DNA of 64,000 nt from Cinclus cinclus (taxonomy: Eukaryota > Chordata > Aves > Passeriformes > Cinclidae): the NCBI RefSeq assembly GCF_963662255.1, contig NC_085046.1:96303324-96367323 (forward strand). The letters run 5' to 3'. A model generated the notes under the pieces. The model made no database searches. It was not told the DNA's origin and saw nothing but the letters and a program-made list of their open reading frames with translations. Below, piece after piece: positions 51,061 through 64,000 of the stretch (its first letter is position 1; the number at the start of each line of letters is the position of its first letter). The translations under genes and the position numbers were made by a program.

Positions 51061-54042
51061 TAGCAGTTTCTAAGTTACCAGATGAAAACTAGCACATGTG
51101 GCTGGTGAGCTAAGTCTGAGTAGAGGTTTATATGCTACAGGCTGATGGTCTTTGTAAGTTCCTAGAGATCAAATATCTGAAAAAAACCCTACTCCTTACA
51201 GCATTGCCTTTTAGATAGAAAAGCTGAACAAGCATGAAGTTAATTCCTTTTCTGATAAATGCAATACATAGATATGATGAATGATTGACCTTTTTTTTCT
51301 CTTTGCCGTAAGCAGGTAAGGGTCGTCACAGATTGCCTGCACTTAGCAAGTTCTAAATAAATGGGTACCTGAAGGCTGTATTTTGTACTTGAATTATTGC
51401 TATAGAGAGCACTTTAAAACACTTTTGCCCTCAGATACTCAATTTCAACCCGTCTTCCAGCAAAGTCTTATTAACTTAGAACAAAACTTGATTATAGTTT
51501 TCTGCATCCCAGCAGGACTTCTATACATGTGTTGTGGAATGAAGTGTTTTCCTGAAATGTCATGCTAGACTTTTGACAAAACAAAAGAGAGCAGCTATTG
51601 CCAATGTCTCAACAAACTTCTTTGGTTTGTCAATATATTTTCAAGCTTTGCTTGTAGCTTTTCTGGAACAAAAAAAGAAGAAAACAAACCCAGCAAAACC
51701 TCCCAAGGACAGAACTTGATACATGTGACCATGTGCCTGCCACAAAAAGTAATGTCTAAATATTTACTCAGTAAAAAAGCAAATCCCTACTACAAGAGAT
51801 TCTCCTTTCTTTTTCCTTTACATAGGCAGATGAAATTGTTTCAAAGGAGTATACTCACAATTTAAAGAATAAATAATGACATGTAGCTTTTTAAAAAATG
51901 GGACTATTCAAGCTCCTTAGCACCATTTGGCCATTTATTAGCAGTCTCTTTCAATTTCACCTTTTCTGCACCAAGTGACTTCAAAATCAAAAGTACCAGC
52001 ATGCATCAATCTATAATATTCACAGTTAAGATATATTAGTAACTATATTTAGTAATGCCATGTGTCATTGTGCATAGGGGTGAGTGTAATGTTATCAAAG
52101 GGTGATTTTAAAAAAAATGTAAATCACGGTTACAGTTATCTATTCATAACACATCCTCAGAACCAGAAATAAAAGTGCAAGCTTTATTTTACTTCTTCTA
52201 CTTTACTAATGCTAAGTTCCATTTGTACCAGCTGCACCTGGTTACCACTGAAGACATTTTGTTGCCCTCCATTCTTTCACAGCTCATTAGCTGAAAACAG
52301 AGAGCAACGCTTGGGTCAGGAGTAGACGTATTATCTGTGTGCCTTGCACAGGAAGAAAGCCGAGACTAAAACAGGGTCCCAGGGGGTCCCTGGGTGTATT
52401 TAAAGGCCACCGTAGTCTCTAGGCAGGCAGCTCTACCATGTGTTCCAAAAGAGAGTATTCCTTCTCATGGAATCACTAGGAGCTGTACAAAATAGTCTCA
52501 GTGGGCCATCACTTAGGTTATCAACAGGCATATGCCAGGAATTAAAGCAATTCCATGAAAACAGAATTTTCTGGCAAACTGTTATCACAGTGTCTGCCTG
52601 GTTCTCATGGAGCTTTCCTGAAGAACATTTGTGGAAGCTATGTGAATACACCAGTGTTACAGTGATGTCATCTGCTGTTCTGGAGTGGCACTAATGACAG
52701 CATCCACTCGCTCCTGAATACTTCTCTGCTTCAGGTTACCAGTTGTCTTAGACTGTGTTAAAGTACATTGTAAAGCTGCATCCTCATTTTCAAATTCCAG
52801 TGTGCTCATGTTTGGTCTCTACAAAAAATAGGTTCCCAACAGGTCAGATTTGCTATAGATTGGTTGTGTTCTGCAGCTTTGTTCAATTTTCTGTGTATTG
52901 CATGAGACCTCACAGGTATTTTATAAATGTATGAGTTGAGCAGATGGTTGCATTATGCAATGAAAGCAAAATATTTAGTAAAACTGCTCTATATGGCCAT
53001 ATATATAGCCAAAACTGCTATAATGCCCCCTTCCCTCCCTTTTTTTTTGGGGTGTGCTTTCTTTGAAAATAGAATCTACATTTTCATTAAGTTGAGAATA
53101 CTCAGGTCCTGCATAGGAAGGCAAAGCCACAGACAGCAACTGCTCCCCGGGAAATGAAAAGAGAAAATTACATAGACCCTATGCTTTTAATCAAAATACA
53201 ATCGAACTACTAGACTGAGGATTTAGATAGGTTCTTAAAGTATATGGACACTGGAACTATAAAGCAGTTATGATATTCTTCTGTTTTCCCTTTTCCCCAC
53301 TTTTGGACTACGTAGAATATGTAATTACTAAAAGACTAGTCTTTAAGTCAAAGAGGAAAAAAATTACTTGGACACTGCATTGAAACCTGTAGAACATATT
53401 GAAAATTTAATCTAAGGAGTTTCAAAGAAAATATATATAATTTTAGGGCAAGGGAAAGAATCCCAGGTGCAAAGAAATAAAAATAACTGACCACTTCCCC
53501 AAAAGGCAAATATTTGGCAAAGCTGCACTGAGCAACAGAATTACACCAGTAGAATATCTATCCTTTTGAATCACATTTTGCATTTAACGTTTGCAAATTG
53601 GAACTTTTCCCTAAGCAAAATGTCAACCAAATCCTTTTCTTAAATGAAAGTGTGAATGAAGAATCTTCCTTGATGGGTACAGCTCTGAGGGCACCATAGG
53701 TACAGCGCTGTGACAGCGTGGGAGAGCAGTTTTTCATTTTAGCTCATCAAAATACTCTCTGTAGGGAGCCATTCTATTCCTGAGTATGGCAGCACTGTGA
53801 GAAGGAAAAGAGGTAGCGAATGAGACAAAGAGAAACGGGAAAAATAAATAAAGGTGATTGTGGTGGGGTAGAACTCTTTCATTCAAGTGGATCACAAAGC
53901 TTTTTTATTCAGCAGCCGTTCACTGAGGTGTAGAAAGCTGTAAGTCTGCAAGGTCTCTTAGCTGGGAAGATGGTTGGAGAAAAGCTGACCCTACTGTATC
54001 AGTAAATGCTTAATCAAAAGCAGAAGTTTCTTCCATACCTTT

Positions 54043-54061
54043 TAATACATATATATATATA
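54043..54061. repeat. Short (AT)n run
   Basis: About eight alternating AT dinucleotides around 54046-54061. Confidence 0.8.
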
Positions 54062-55564
54062 ATGTGCATATATAAAACAACCCAACAACACTTTTTTCAG
54101 TTATAGTACATAAAACCAATTGTTTCATTGGAAAAGAGTCTGTGTGTCTCCTCCTTGATACATTTTCTCAACCTGTCCTGAGAAACAACCAGTGAGCTGA
54201 ACCCCTCTGGTAACCATGGCAATAGTTTCACACTGGGAACAGAACACAAGGCTCCTCTGATCATACAAGAGGGCAGAGTTTTCTCCTCACAATTTCAAAC
54301 ATTTCAGGGCATCACAAGGAGTACATAAATATTTGATAACAGTTACAAAAATCTAAATGTTCATGATAGATGAAGTTCATTCCCCACCTACAGGTATGCC
54401 TTCCAACTTATTCTCTCATTACTGATTACAAACACCTACTACAGTTCATTTTTTAAAGATGTCTTCCAAAGACAGAAAATTTCCATTGAGAGGTACTCAT
54501 CCTCCTTTTGAAAGTAAACAGATGCTTGACACATGATCATACAAGGTACGGTGCACTTCTAGAACAGAAATCTGAGAAGGAAACACAGAAAATCAAAGTA
54601 ACGCCGACCAGAAAGACAAGACCAGAGCTCAGCTCTACCATGTCTGGCCCAGCCATGGCACAAGCGGCTGCCAGCTGGGCAAGTGGCTCACTTTTTTTTG
54701 TTTGAAGAACAGTTTTCCCGCTTTTAAAGTTAGGCTTGCAGGCATGGTTACCTAAATAATTTGCAAACAAGAAGACTTTGCAGCAGTTCTGAGGACAAGA
54801 CTGTGCTGCTGATTGATAGGGATGTGCCCAGCTCTTAGGGGAATAATGAGAATTGCACTAGTAAGGGATAAATTTGTGCCCCAGGAACTGAAGATTAGAG
54901 CTGGACCAGGCAATAACCTTACCTTAATGCATCAAACCCTATTCCCAACAAAACATATCAGCCTGCTACTCCAGTATTTGTTGGTGTCTGGATCAAAAAA
55001 CACCCAACCACCCTCTAGGGCAGTGAGTGAACCCACTCGGATCTGAAGGTGACCCCTCAGCACTGACACTGCATCTTGAGTTCATTGACTCCAGCGGGAA
55101 TTCTAGGCTGTGCCAAGGACCTACAGAGGTTGTGGGTGAAGACAGGCTGGCCTGCTGCTGGGGGCGGGAAGGAAGGCCCCAGTGTCCAATGTGCCACTGC
55201 AATGGAGCCCCAGAAGGGACCTTCTCCGGTCATGCAGAAACCTTCACACCAACCAACACAGTTTCATTTGTTTCCACCACTTTCTTACAACACAGACGTG
55301 GCCCCCTTCCTCCCTCCCCCCAACCCCCCAATCCCCTCCTTTCTGAACATACTGACAAAAGGAACGGCAAAATAAATAAATAAAGACTTAGCCTCTGCTT
55401 CGGGGAAGCCGCCTCTCCAGGTTTCCGCATTGGCGGTGCCCCGGCTGGAGCTGGTAGCCATCAGTTTTCACGGCAAATGGTGGGTGCAGAGGGGGCCAGC
55501 GGATCCCCGGTCCTGGCGGGAGGCTCCAGGCTCAAGTGTCCATCTTGGCCAGCAGTCCCTGCTG

Positions 55565-55704
55565 TCATTGCACCAGCCCTGAGCCGTAGCTGAAGGCGTA
55601 GCTGCTGGCCAGCGACAGTGACTGCTGGTGCTCCTCGCCCTGCTCCGAAGGGTAGCTGGGAAATGTCTGCGCCCGGGACACCTTTGCTGACCCGAGGTTG
55701 TGAC
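55565..55704 (-). CDS. DOK6: DOK6 terminal coding exon (docking protein 6 C-terminus)
   Basis: DOK6 is a PH-PTB adaptor that binds the receptor tyrosine kinase RET through its PTB domain and promotes neurite outgrowth. On the minus strand an acceptor with a CT-rich tract and CAG (55705-55707) precedes the exon. Two bases finish a codon, then 45 codons run to TGA at 55565-55567. The peptide contains KVSRAQTFPSYPSEQGEEHQ and ends SSYAFSYGSGLVQ. It aligns without gaps to the human C-terminus as I recall it (KMSRAQTFPSY..., ending SSYGFSYSSSLIQ). This is the tail beyond the PTB domain. The exon is GC-rich against an AT-rich background. No disruption is visible, so the gene looks functional. Confidence 0.96.
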
Positions 55705-58700
55705 CTGGAGCGGGAGACATGAACACAAAAGATGTAACTGGGTTTTGAAGCCTTTCACCATGGACAGACTCCAGTGGATTAACTTCGTACTGTCAGTGCA
55801 CGGAGAGCAGACTTGCTGTATCGGGCCCTTCTGGGGCTGCGGAAGAGGGTATTCCCTGTGGCTGAGGGCACAAGAGCTGCTGACAGATTCCCAGCCAAGG
55901 CAAAGGGTCCCAAACCCAACTCGGGCATAATTTAGGGTCGGAATTATTTTTCAAAATTTCAGAGTGTCATATTTGTGTATTTTCTACTCAATAAGTCTTA
56001 GTTATGTCAGTTAGGGCTGACAAATAACTAGCACACATCTTTTTTACCTGAAGCACTGCCCATGAAAGTAATGCCAGTGGTTTCAAAGGGATTAGTCCCA
56101 CAGATGCCACTTCATTTACCTATTGTCCTTGGAACATGATACCAGTTTGTCAGGCAAGCACAGAACCACTGTCATTCCAAAATGAACTGGAGGAGGGATA
56201 TGGTGCACTCGGCAGAAGTTTGGTTGGGAAGGGGATGTGCCAGACGCTTTTTCAGGTGGGCTTGTGAATCTCACATAACCGTTGCTTTAATCAGCCAGAT
56301 TGGGATCCACATGTGGAAAGCCAGTGACGAAACTCAGATAACCCTGATGACCCAATTCTATAACCTGATAGTTTTCCTACCTCATAGTTCCTTTGGAAAT
56401 TGAGGTTTAATTAATAACAAAAAAATAAACTCTCAAAGTCCATATCTTCATTCAATGTATAATTTTTTTTTGGAAATGTATGTTGAAGCTTGGAATCAAA
56501 ATAGTTTTGCATATTGGTTTTAAAAATGTCTTAATATACTTATTATCTGTAGGAATGCAAAATCTTAATTTTATGTGAACTACAGAGATATTAAAGAATA
56601 GCTAAAATGGTATAGACTCAAATACTAAAGAATTCAGCTCATGCTGACATGTTTCAAAACAGTTAGCAACTGGCCCAGTAATGCTGCAACCAAGGATGAT
56701 GTTCACCAGATTTAGGAAAACTTTTCCTAACTTGCATTTGGAAAAGTTTGATCATAACATGTTACTGACTTCCTCACTGAATAAAAAAACCAAAACACGA
56801 TTACCCCTGAACATGAGACTATCAGAGCAATGCTAGGGCCAAGACAGAAAAAAAACCAGCTAAATGAAAAATAGCATAAAAGGTACATCTTAGTGACACT
56901 GAAGACAATAAAACCAGAATCTGAATTCCCAGTGGCATATTAATGATCATAAAATCCTTTTCACAGCACAAGCAAGCAGGATGAATTTTTTATGTGTATT
57001 TTTACTATTCATTCATTGGGTTAAATTGACATTGGCTACCAAAACTTGACTGAGATGAAAGGTTTAAATGCTTTCTGCTTCAAGAAGCTTTTGCATCAAA
57101 TGGAATTAAAGTTTATGGTGACTGTGAGTTCTGAGCTACAAAGTAGATGATAATGTCTGTGAATAATCTTAAAGGTTTGCTTTGACCAACTTTTAACCAT
57201 GATATTAAATGAAGCCTTTATTAATTTTTTACTTTTATTTGGGATTACATCATAATTACTGTCACTTTATTTCTTAATCTAATGCAAACCTAAACATGAG
57301 AAGATGAATGATCCTAGATTTTAATTTTTTGTTCCAAATCTGCCACATTTCCTTCTCAGGATATAAGATCCTGCTTTCCTTTTACCCAGAAGCTAGAATC
57401 ATGTGTCTTTTAAATGCCATAAGGAACTGCTAAACCCAGCACATGATTTCCTATGCAAAATTTGTCTCTTTCCTACTCATAAAGATAAATAAAGTATGTC
57501 AAGTTATAACTTCATCCTCTTCATGTATTTTATCCAAGGAGTATCCAACAATCCCTGTGACAATGAGAAGGAGTAAAGAGACTTACCAACCACAGAGTTC
57601 CCTAAACTCATGCCTACTTGTGTCATGTGCTGTACCATGTATAATTAATTTAAGTCCACTTTTTGTAGAATAGTGTAGTTTTAATACAGTGATGAAGAGT
57701 GCCCCTAATATGCTAACATCTAGCTAAGGAATTCAGGCAGTCTCTTAGAATGTGGAAGACAAATTTGAACCTGTAAGGGTTAAAAAAGAAATTAAATTCA
57801 GGTCATTAATTTCCTATATATATGCCCCAAAAAGCCAGCACATCCCTTGCTGTTCTTTAAAATAAAATTTACATATGCTAATGTCACAACAGGGCTAGTT
57901 TCTGCTATTCTGTAACCGAAAGGGTTAAGGAGGAGAGTTCTCTCCTAGCTACTGGGATATGTAATGAAAGAGGAGAGGGAGAGACAGACAGATGGAAAAG
58001 GTAACAGAGCCAGGAGGTCTAAGATGTCTGGTTGAGGTTCAAGCTGAAGAGTATGACTTCAGTCTATGAAAATAATAACAAAAAGAATAGAGGACATTGG
58101 TTCAAATGAAATGAGAAAGCTATAAGTAAAAGAAAATTGGTGAATTTTGAAAGAATTGATCTAGGCAATATATTTACTTTCAACTTATATTTTAAAAAAA
58201 CAATTAACTATGTTAATATACTTCAACAAGTGTATAAAAAATGATGGTGGCAAAATAATAAAATAGTTCAAAGGTTCCAAGTTGACTTATGACTTCAAAT
58301 AGTAAAGTTCCCAAATTCAGGACATTTTTCAGTTTTTGTTAAAATTCAGCATATCATATACTGGAAACTCTATATTGTATTGGATCATTTTATTTTCATT
58401 CCTAAACATTATTTTAAGATTCATACAGCTGATCAGCCTTATGGAGCCCTAGATACTGCAGTATCAGCAGTAAGGATTTTAAAGAAACAGGTAAAGTTTT
58501 TGCAGTAAAGGATTAAAATTCTGTTACTTTCTAAATTTCTTGCTTCAATCATATTTGTACGAATATGAACATATTTGTATGTTCTTAAAAGGTTAAGAAA
58601 GAAGAAGAAGAAGAAGAAGAAGAAGAAGAAGAAGAAGAAGAAGAAGAAGAAGAAGAAGAAGAAGAAGAAGAGGAATACTGTTTGTGGATTTTGCAGCTCT

Positions 58701-61700
58701 TTGGTACCACAGCTGCTTTTAAGAACACAAAACTAACTCTTCCCTACAATACTTCTGAGGTCAGGATAAAATGAATTTGATTCACACAGATTTCATGACC
58801 TGAAGACACCAACAGAGCTGAGGGAGGTTTTTCCCCCCATGGATTACAGAGGAAAAGCTGGCTTTTTTTCCTGTTCCAGGACAGGACCTTGGAAACATAC
58901 GTATTATTCAGCCTGCTTCATCCTTTACTCAAATTTACTCTCAGGATTATAGAATGCAATGAAGCTGCAGTCCAAAGCAATTAGGTATGAATGATCCATC
59001 AAGGAAATTTAATGTAACCCAGCAAATTACATTAAATTAGATTTTTCCTGATCTTAATTATGTTGGAAGCATAGGCAGTATACACAAGGATCTTATTTCA
59101 TGGCATGGTGCTTATTTATAACAATTCTTTAGAGGAAAAAACCCAGTGGTTTCCTAGTAACAGCAGTGACTGATGTACATATAAGTAGATCGATCACAAC
59201 TTCTGAGAGAAAACTTGCAGTGCTAAGCTAAATGAAAGGGAGGAAAAAAAAGAGAGGAAGAGATCCAGGGACAAGCTTTACAAGCTCCCTTACTGCTTCT
59301 TACTGGGAGATCTCTGTTTTAGACTCAGAATTCAAATTCTTAACCAGAAGGCAGATGCCAACTCTTTTTCTTTTCTAAATGAAATGAAGGTCACTCTTTT
59401 CTTTTCCCATCCAAGAATTCAAGGGATTCTCATCTGATGTTCTTTGGTTAATGCAGTCACCTCTGATGTACAATCCTGTGTTAAAACTCTCCTCTGCCTG
59501 TGGGTAGGGTTCAAGATTACACTTTCAGTGGAAAAACAGCTGAAAATGTTCCCTTTCTGCTCTGTACTGACACTGCTGTGCACTATCCCTAAGCTGAGCC
59601 ACTGAGACCGAAAAGCTTCTTTGTAGACTGAAGCACTTTGGTCATCTGGTTTGCAAGAGCCCTACAAATCTCTGTACTGGCAAAGCTGAGGAGCAGGAAC
59701 AAGCAGCCAAGGGGAAGAGATGGCAGGTTTTTTTCTCAGGCTGGTTTCCCTGCCAGATGGTTTGTTTGGTGAGTGATGACCTGTGAGCAGTGTGCCACCA
59801 AATGCAGGTGAATGCCATCACCACCAGACTGTTCACAGCTCTGATGCAGGAGCACTTCTGAAACCTAAGCTTTTCCCATACAAGATCTAATATAAGTTTA
59901 TGTTTCTGCAGTACAGTGATTAAAAATTAATAGAACCAGAGACTTCTCTGTTTCAGCTTCTGTTGCAGGCCTTTAATTACCTTATATGAGATAGCCATTA
60001 GGTAAAAATAAAGACATTTGCAGCTGCACAGCAAGCTTTCATCCGGGATTTCATCTGAACAGAAGACTTTACAAACAGAAGGGTGTGCTTCCAATGCATT
60101 TCTATTTCTCTTGGTAAGAATAATAAATTTATTTTTGAAAATAAAATTTGATATTTCCAATTCCAAGATTATGAGCACAAAATTGAAGTCATTAAATTAA
60201 AGCCAGTTGGATATATTTATTAGCATTGTGTTTTTTACTGCGGAGTCTCTGAGACTTTATGATTGCAAGAGTACTGTGATTGCTAGAAATATTTCTAAAA
60301 ATGCTATAGGAAAACTTAAAAGAAATTTCTATGAATCAATCAGTGCAAGCTAAGAATAAATAAAGTGAATCAATTGTTCCATTGTAAAGCAGTAGTTTCT
60401 TTTTAGAAACATTAACTGGAAAATTTTGTTATTCACAACAAACAGAACAGTCTGGAAAGCAGGGAAACAGAGATGAGGATGTTTTATCATTGCACAAAAG
60501 GATAGTGCAAGAAGGTGGAAAAAACCCAATTAGCTAACAGATGTTTCTGGAAGGGCACAATAGTATGAAGGAGTTAGCTCTATGTTGTCTCCTCACACAA
60601 TTCTCACTGGACAACATAAATGCAACTCTTGTGCCAGAAGAGTTCCCAAAACTAGTACCAGTCTTTAAACTAGATTTGCATTCTCTAAGGAGTTTCCCAA
60701 CAGCAGTGAAAGCTCCTATTTAATACCAGAGGAGGCCCAGAGATTGCACTGAGGATATCATTTGAACAGGGAAGTTTGTCTCAAAGTGCTTCAACCTCTG
60801 ATATTCTTTGCATTTTTGCTAAGACACAGGACAGAGTGGGAAAGGCACTGTAGCTGTGCATTGAAATCCCACCAGGGAAAATTAAACTCTTACTGAAAAG
60901 AACTACATTTTTATGGCTGCTTATTTCAGATGGAAGCTTTCATCCTCTAAGAGCTTTTGTTGCAAAGAAAAGAGAGTCCATATTTTATTCTGGATAAAGA
61001 AAAAAACATTTCTCCAGTATACCTCCCTACTTTGGTCTCAAATCAGTTAAGTGGTTATTATTGCATCAAAAAGGATACTTTCATTTAAGGCAGAAAATAA
61101 ATGATTGCTGCTATCCTATTTATAAATTGATACTGGTTAAAATTCTGCCAACTCTGTATTGAATATACAGTGTCTTCCATTGAGCTACTGATGACAAAGC
61201 AGCTTTTCCTTTTCTGCTGTTAGATGATTGGAGTAACTAAAGCAAAGTTTCATAGCAGGACAAACTGCTACAAAGCAAAACATTTATTTTGCTGTAATGA
61301 TGCAGTTGGATTGGAAGGGCATTAATTGGTACAGCAATTATTATGCTGTCACTCACAAAAAGATGCAATGGAAGGCAGCAGATGGAAACTGAAAAATAGC
61401 ATAAACTACATTACAGCATATTGATTTCCATATACTTATTGAAAGTGAAACTGTGGGCCTGTTTCAGTTCCAAATAAAGAAATACAAATTTGCCTTTGAA
61501 TTTAACTGCAGTTGGAATAAAAACTCCAGGGAGCACAGCTGGGCTCCAACTTTCATATATTCTAAGATAATTTTGGATTTAATTTCATCAGATACATGTA
61601 TCTTTCTGAAGGGAGAAAGAATATCAAGAAACCTTATTTTTGAGACAGACTTTCAAGAAAATGGTTTCGTTTATTTATTATAAATACTTTGGAATGAAAC

Positions 61701-64000
61701 TAATTTAATTGAGAATAAAATACATAGGAAATACATGAAAAGAGCGAATGACAAACTCTCATGCCCCCTTTAAAATATTTCTTTTCTGTTCTTAATTGAC
61801 AAACACTTTCAGTTTCCTCAGAATTTGAAAAAAAAATAGTAAATTTTTTTCCTGTAAAGCATCAAGATGAGTAAGCACCTGAGTAGATACATATTTGTTA
61901 CAGAGCCATATCACTTTGCAGAATTGGAAGACTATTATTTTACTTAAAAGTCTTTGGCATTGTCATCAAGTCCTCCTCTAGAAAAGAAGGAGTTTTACAT
62001 ACGCATGCAGAAAAGACTGTAGGACTGCCAGTTTAAGACCAGTAAATTTACAATATGCTGATTTTCAACATTCCAGTTTTGGCACAAGAATACTAGAGTT
62101 TCATGAAGAGCATGTCTATATGTCAATATTTTGAAACGCAGAAAAAATATTTCACTACCTACAATGTGCTTGTAAATATTATGCACAGGAAAAACAAGCA
62201 TTATTTCATCTGTACTCCTACGTAAAATAGCAGGTATCAGGAAACATGTAATTAAAGCAAATGTATTGACTGAAGGCCAGGCCAGATTAATTACTGCTGT
62301 GTTTTTCTGGGAAGTGTTTTTAAATACTTACTGTCCAGATGGACTTAACCTGTGAATCAGCTACTTTAGACTATCACAAGTTGATATAGCTCCTGTGGTA
62401 GAAATATTAGAACATCAAATACATCTTTCTCAAGGATGAGTAGGTTTATCTTGCTCTCTACTTTTAATAGGTTTCCATTAGGATTTTTTTCCTAATTATG
62501 CATTTACACGTGTATATGAAGGGAAGAGACATACATAAATCCCTACCCCCTAAGATCTCCACCCAGGGCAGGGAAAACTAAGTTATTTACACATCTCACA
62601 TTACCCAATAGTCCTTTCCTTTTTGCTCATGTATCTCAGCCAAAATCTGACACATATTTGGAAAAACTGATCTATTTTACAAATTATATCTCTTTGACTT
62701 GTGCTCTTCTATTTATTATCTGTAACTGTAGACCTGTGTGCCTGAACTTCAAGGAGATTAAGTAAGAGAATGTGGAATAATAATTTTTTGTAGTTTTGTG
62801 CTCTGAACCAATGTGCAGGTAAGCATAATAAGCTTACCTTAGCTTTCTTGTGTTGTCTTCCATATAAAGACCACACCACTCCTTGCTGAGATCAATTCAT
62901 TTTGTCTTTGCAGCTTTTTACACTTGTGGTAATGTTGTAGTACTAAACCAGCCTCCTCTCACCCTCTGTCCTGAGTCCAGCTCTTTAACTATGCCAACAC
63001 AGTTGAAGGAGGTTCAATCATGTTCCCACTTGACACAAAATTAGGGTAAGGTCCAAATTTGCTACAAAACAAACAACATTTTCCAGGTGAAGACTCTCAG
63101 GGAGAAGAATTTCTGAGTTTGGTTTCATGGATTCTATAGAAGTGAAATTTTCTGCACTGATACTTTGAATTTTATTGATTTAAAAGTATTTTTCAGGGAA
63201 CCCTGATAACCTGGCATTGCACAGCCTTATCTTGCAACCCAAACTATTCTGGAATAGAATGAAATACTTTATTTTCAGCCATTTTTCTCGTGAGAGAAAA
63301 AAATCCTCTATTAAAAAAAAAAAACAGTTAAAGAAATTATTGAGCTGTTCTTCCTGACTTGCACTAAGTTAGGAGTGTTGCAGGTTTTTCTGAACCATTA
63401 CACAGATGATCCAATATTAACGTGAATGGAGAAATTACTATGGTCAAGGATTTTGTTTTGTACTGAAAGATACAGGCATCATGACCTTGAAGAAAAGCCT
63501 TTGCAAGGAAATGTGAGCAGTTTAATACTAAAATGTATCAAAATGCCAGCAAGTTAATTAACAGCAAATAAAATCTGGAATGAGTGCCCCAACAAAGCTA
63601 CCTGAAAAGGCTGAGTACTTTGTCCAAGGTGGCTAGCGTCCCTGGCCTAATTTATCCTTTAAACCACAGGCTCAGTCAAGCAGAAACTAATATAAAAACT
63701 AATATAAAACATCTCCACAGAAGTTGTAAAATCAAGGTTTATAATGAGAATAGTAGCCTCTTCTGAACTTGTGCCTGTGTCAAGTAAATTTATTTCATTC
63801 ACCACAAAAGTAAACAAAGACCAAGCATTTTTATACATAACACATATAGTTTCACTTTCCTATTCAAGCTCAAAACTCAATGAACTTTTTAAACAGAAAC
63901 TTCACAAAGCAGACATTCCATGTTGGTAATACTAAGGAAAAAAAAAAAAGGTACAGGAGAAATTTCTGCAAGTGACAATTTCCTTCACTTCAAGGAACAT
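55705..64000 (-). other. DOK6: Last intron of DOK6 (partial)
   Basis: From the acceptor of the terminal exon to the window edge, in transcript direction from high to low coordinates. AT-rich and free of CR1 copies that I can recognise. The only notable content is the GAA tract at 58.6 kb. The preceding DOK6 exon is not in the window. Confidence 0.85.
58601..58672. repeat. (GAA)n microsatellite, 24 copies
   Basis: 72 bases of perfect GAA on the plus strand (TTC in the DOK6 sense direction), preceded by AAGAAA and followed by AGGAATAC. It is purine-pure on one strand and lies within the DOK6 intron. Confidence 0.97.

Larger units (their letters stand above)
43813..55564 (-). other. Intergenic sequence and probable long DOK6 3'UTR
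   Basis: Nearly 12 kb without any CR1 or LTR copy that I recognise, unlike the left half. The part nearest 55564 must be DOK6 3'UTR on the minus strand. I recall the mammalian DOK6 3'UTR as several kilobases long but cannot fix its end. TTTATT (AATAAA on the minus strand) occurs near 53903-53908, 52182 and many other places. Other contents are a T tract (47141-47160), a 38-bp offset duplication at 44481-44540 and the hairpin at 51033-51060. Confidence 0.45.

Noticed and set aside
55468..55761. 97-codon minus-strand frame across the DOK6 exon
   Set aside because: It is the wrong frame of the DOK6 terminal exon; the DOK6 frame is offset and ends at 55565.
1..64000. CRISPR arrays, operons, tRNA or rRNA genes
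   Set aside because: None seen; the only regular repeats are microsatellites, and the sequence is clearly vertebrate.

Overview
This window is vertebrate nuclear DNA, almost certainly from a bird and possibly a songbird. It is AT-rich and intron/intergenic in character, with no operons, CRISPR arrays or prokaryotic genes. The interspersed repeats are mainly CR1 LINE fragments with the usual avian 3' end. There is also one block resembling LTRs of avian endogenous retroviruses. The repeats were identified from remembered consensus sequences, with no search run.

Three gene ends anchor the window. (1) At 519-601 (+) is a terminal coding exon with a clean 3' splice site, stop codon, short 3'UTR and AATAAA signal. 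It fits the last exon of RTTN (rotatin). (2) At 33.5-43.4 kb (+) are the remains of CD226 (DNAM-1). The exon for the second Ig domain carries a premature stop, a frame break and an apparently lost splice acceptor. The last cytoplasmic exon, 10 kb downstream, is still open and keeps a Tyr-Val-Asn signalling motif. A phase-compatible candidate exon lies between them. (3) At 55565-55704 (-) is the last coding exon of DOK6, recognised with high confidence. Everything to its right is the last DOK6 intron.

The order and strands RTTN(+), CD226(+), DOK6(-) match the human 18q22 neighbourhood read from the other side. This independently supports the three identifications and suggests the homologue of chicken chromosome 2.

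Region by region: 1-1.0 kb is the RTTN 3' end. 1-33.5 kb is intergenic or 5' CD226 territory with CR1 fragments, an LTR-like block at 12.4-13.0 kb, a CR1 first-ORF (esterase-like) remnant at 26.8-27.2 kb and a 52-copy TTCCC array at 28.3 kb. 33.5-43.8 kb is the CD226 remnant with CR1s, one of them nested. 43.8-55.6 kb has no repeats I recognise and probably includes a long DOK6 3'UTR. 55.7-64 kb is DOK6 intron with a 24-copy GAA tract.

The most interesting signal is the apparent decay of CD226, an activating NK/T-cell receptor, between two intact-looking neighbours.
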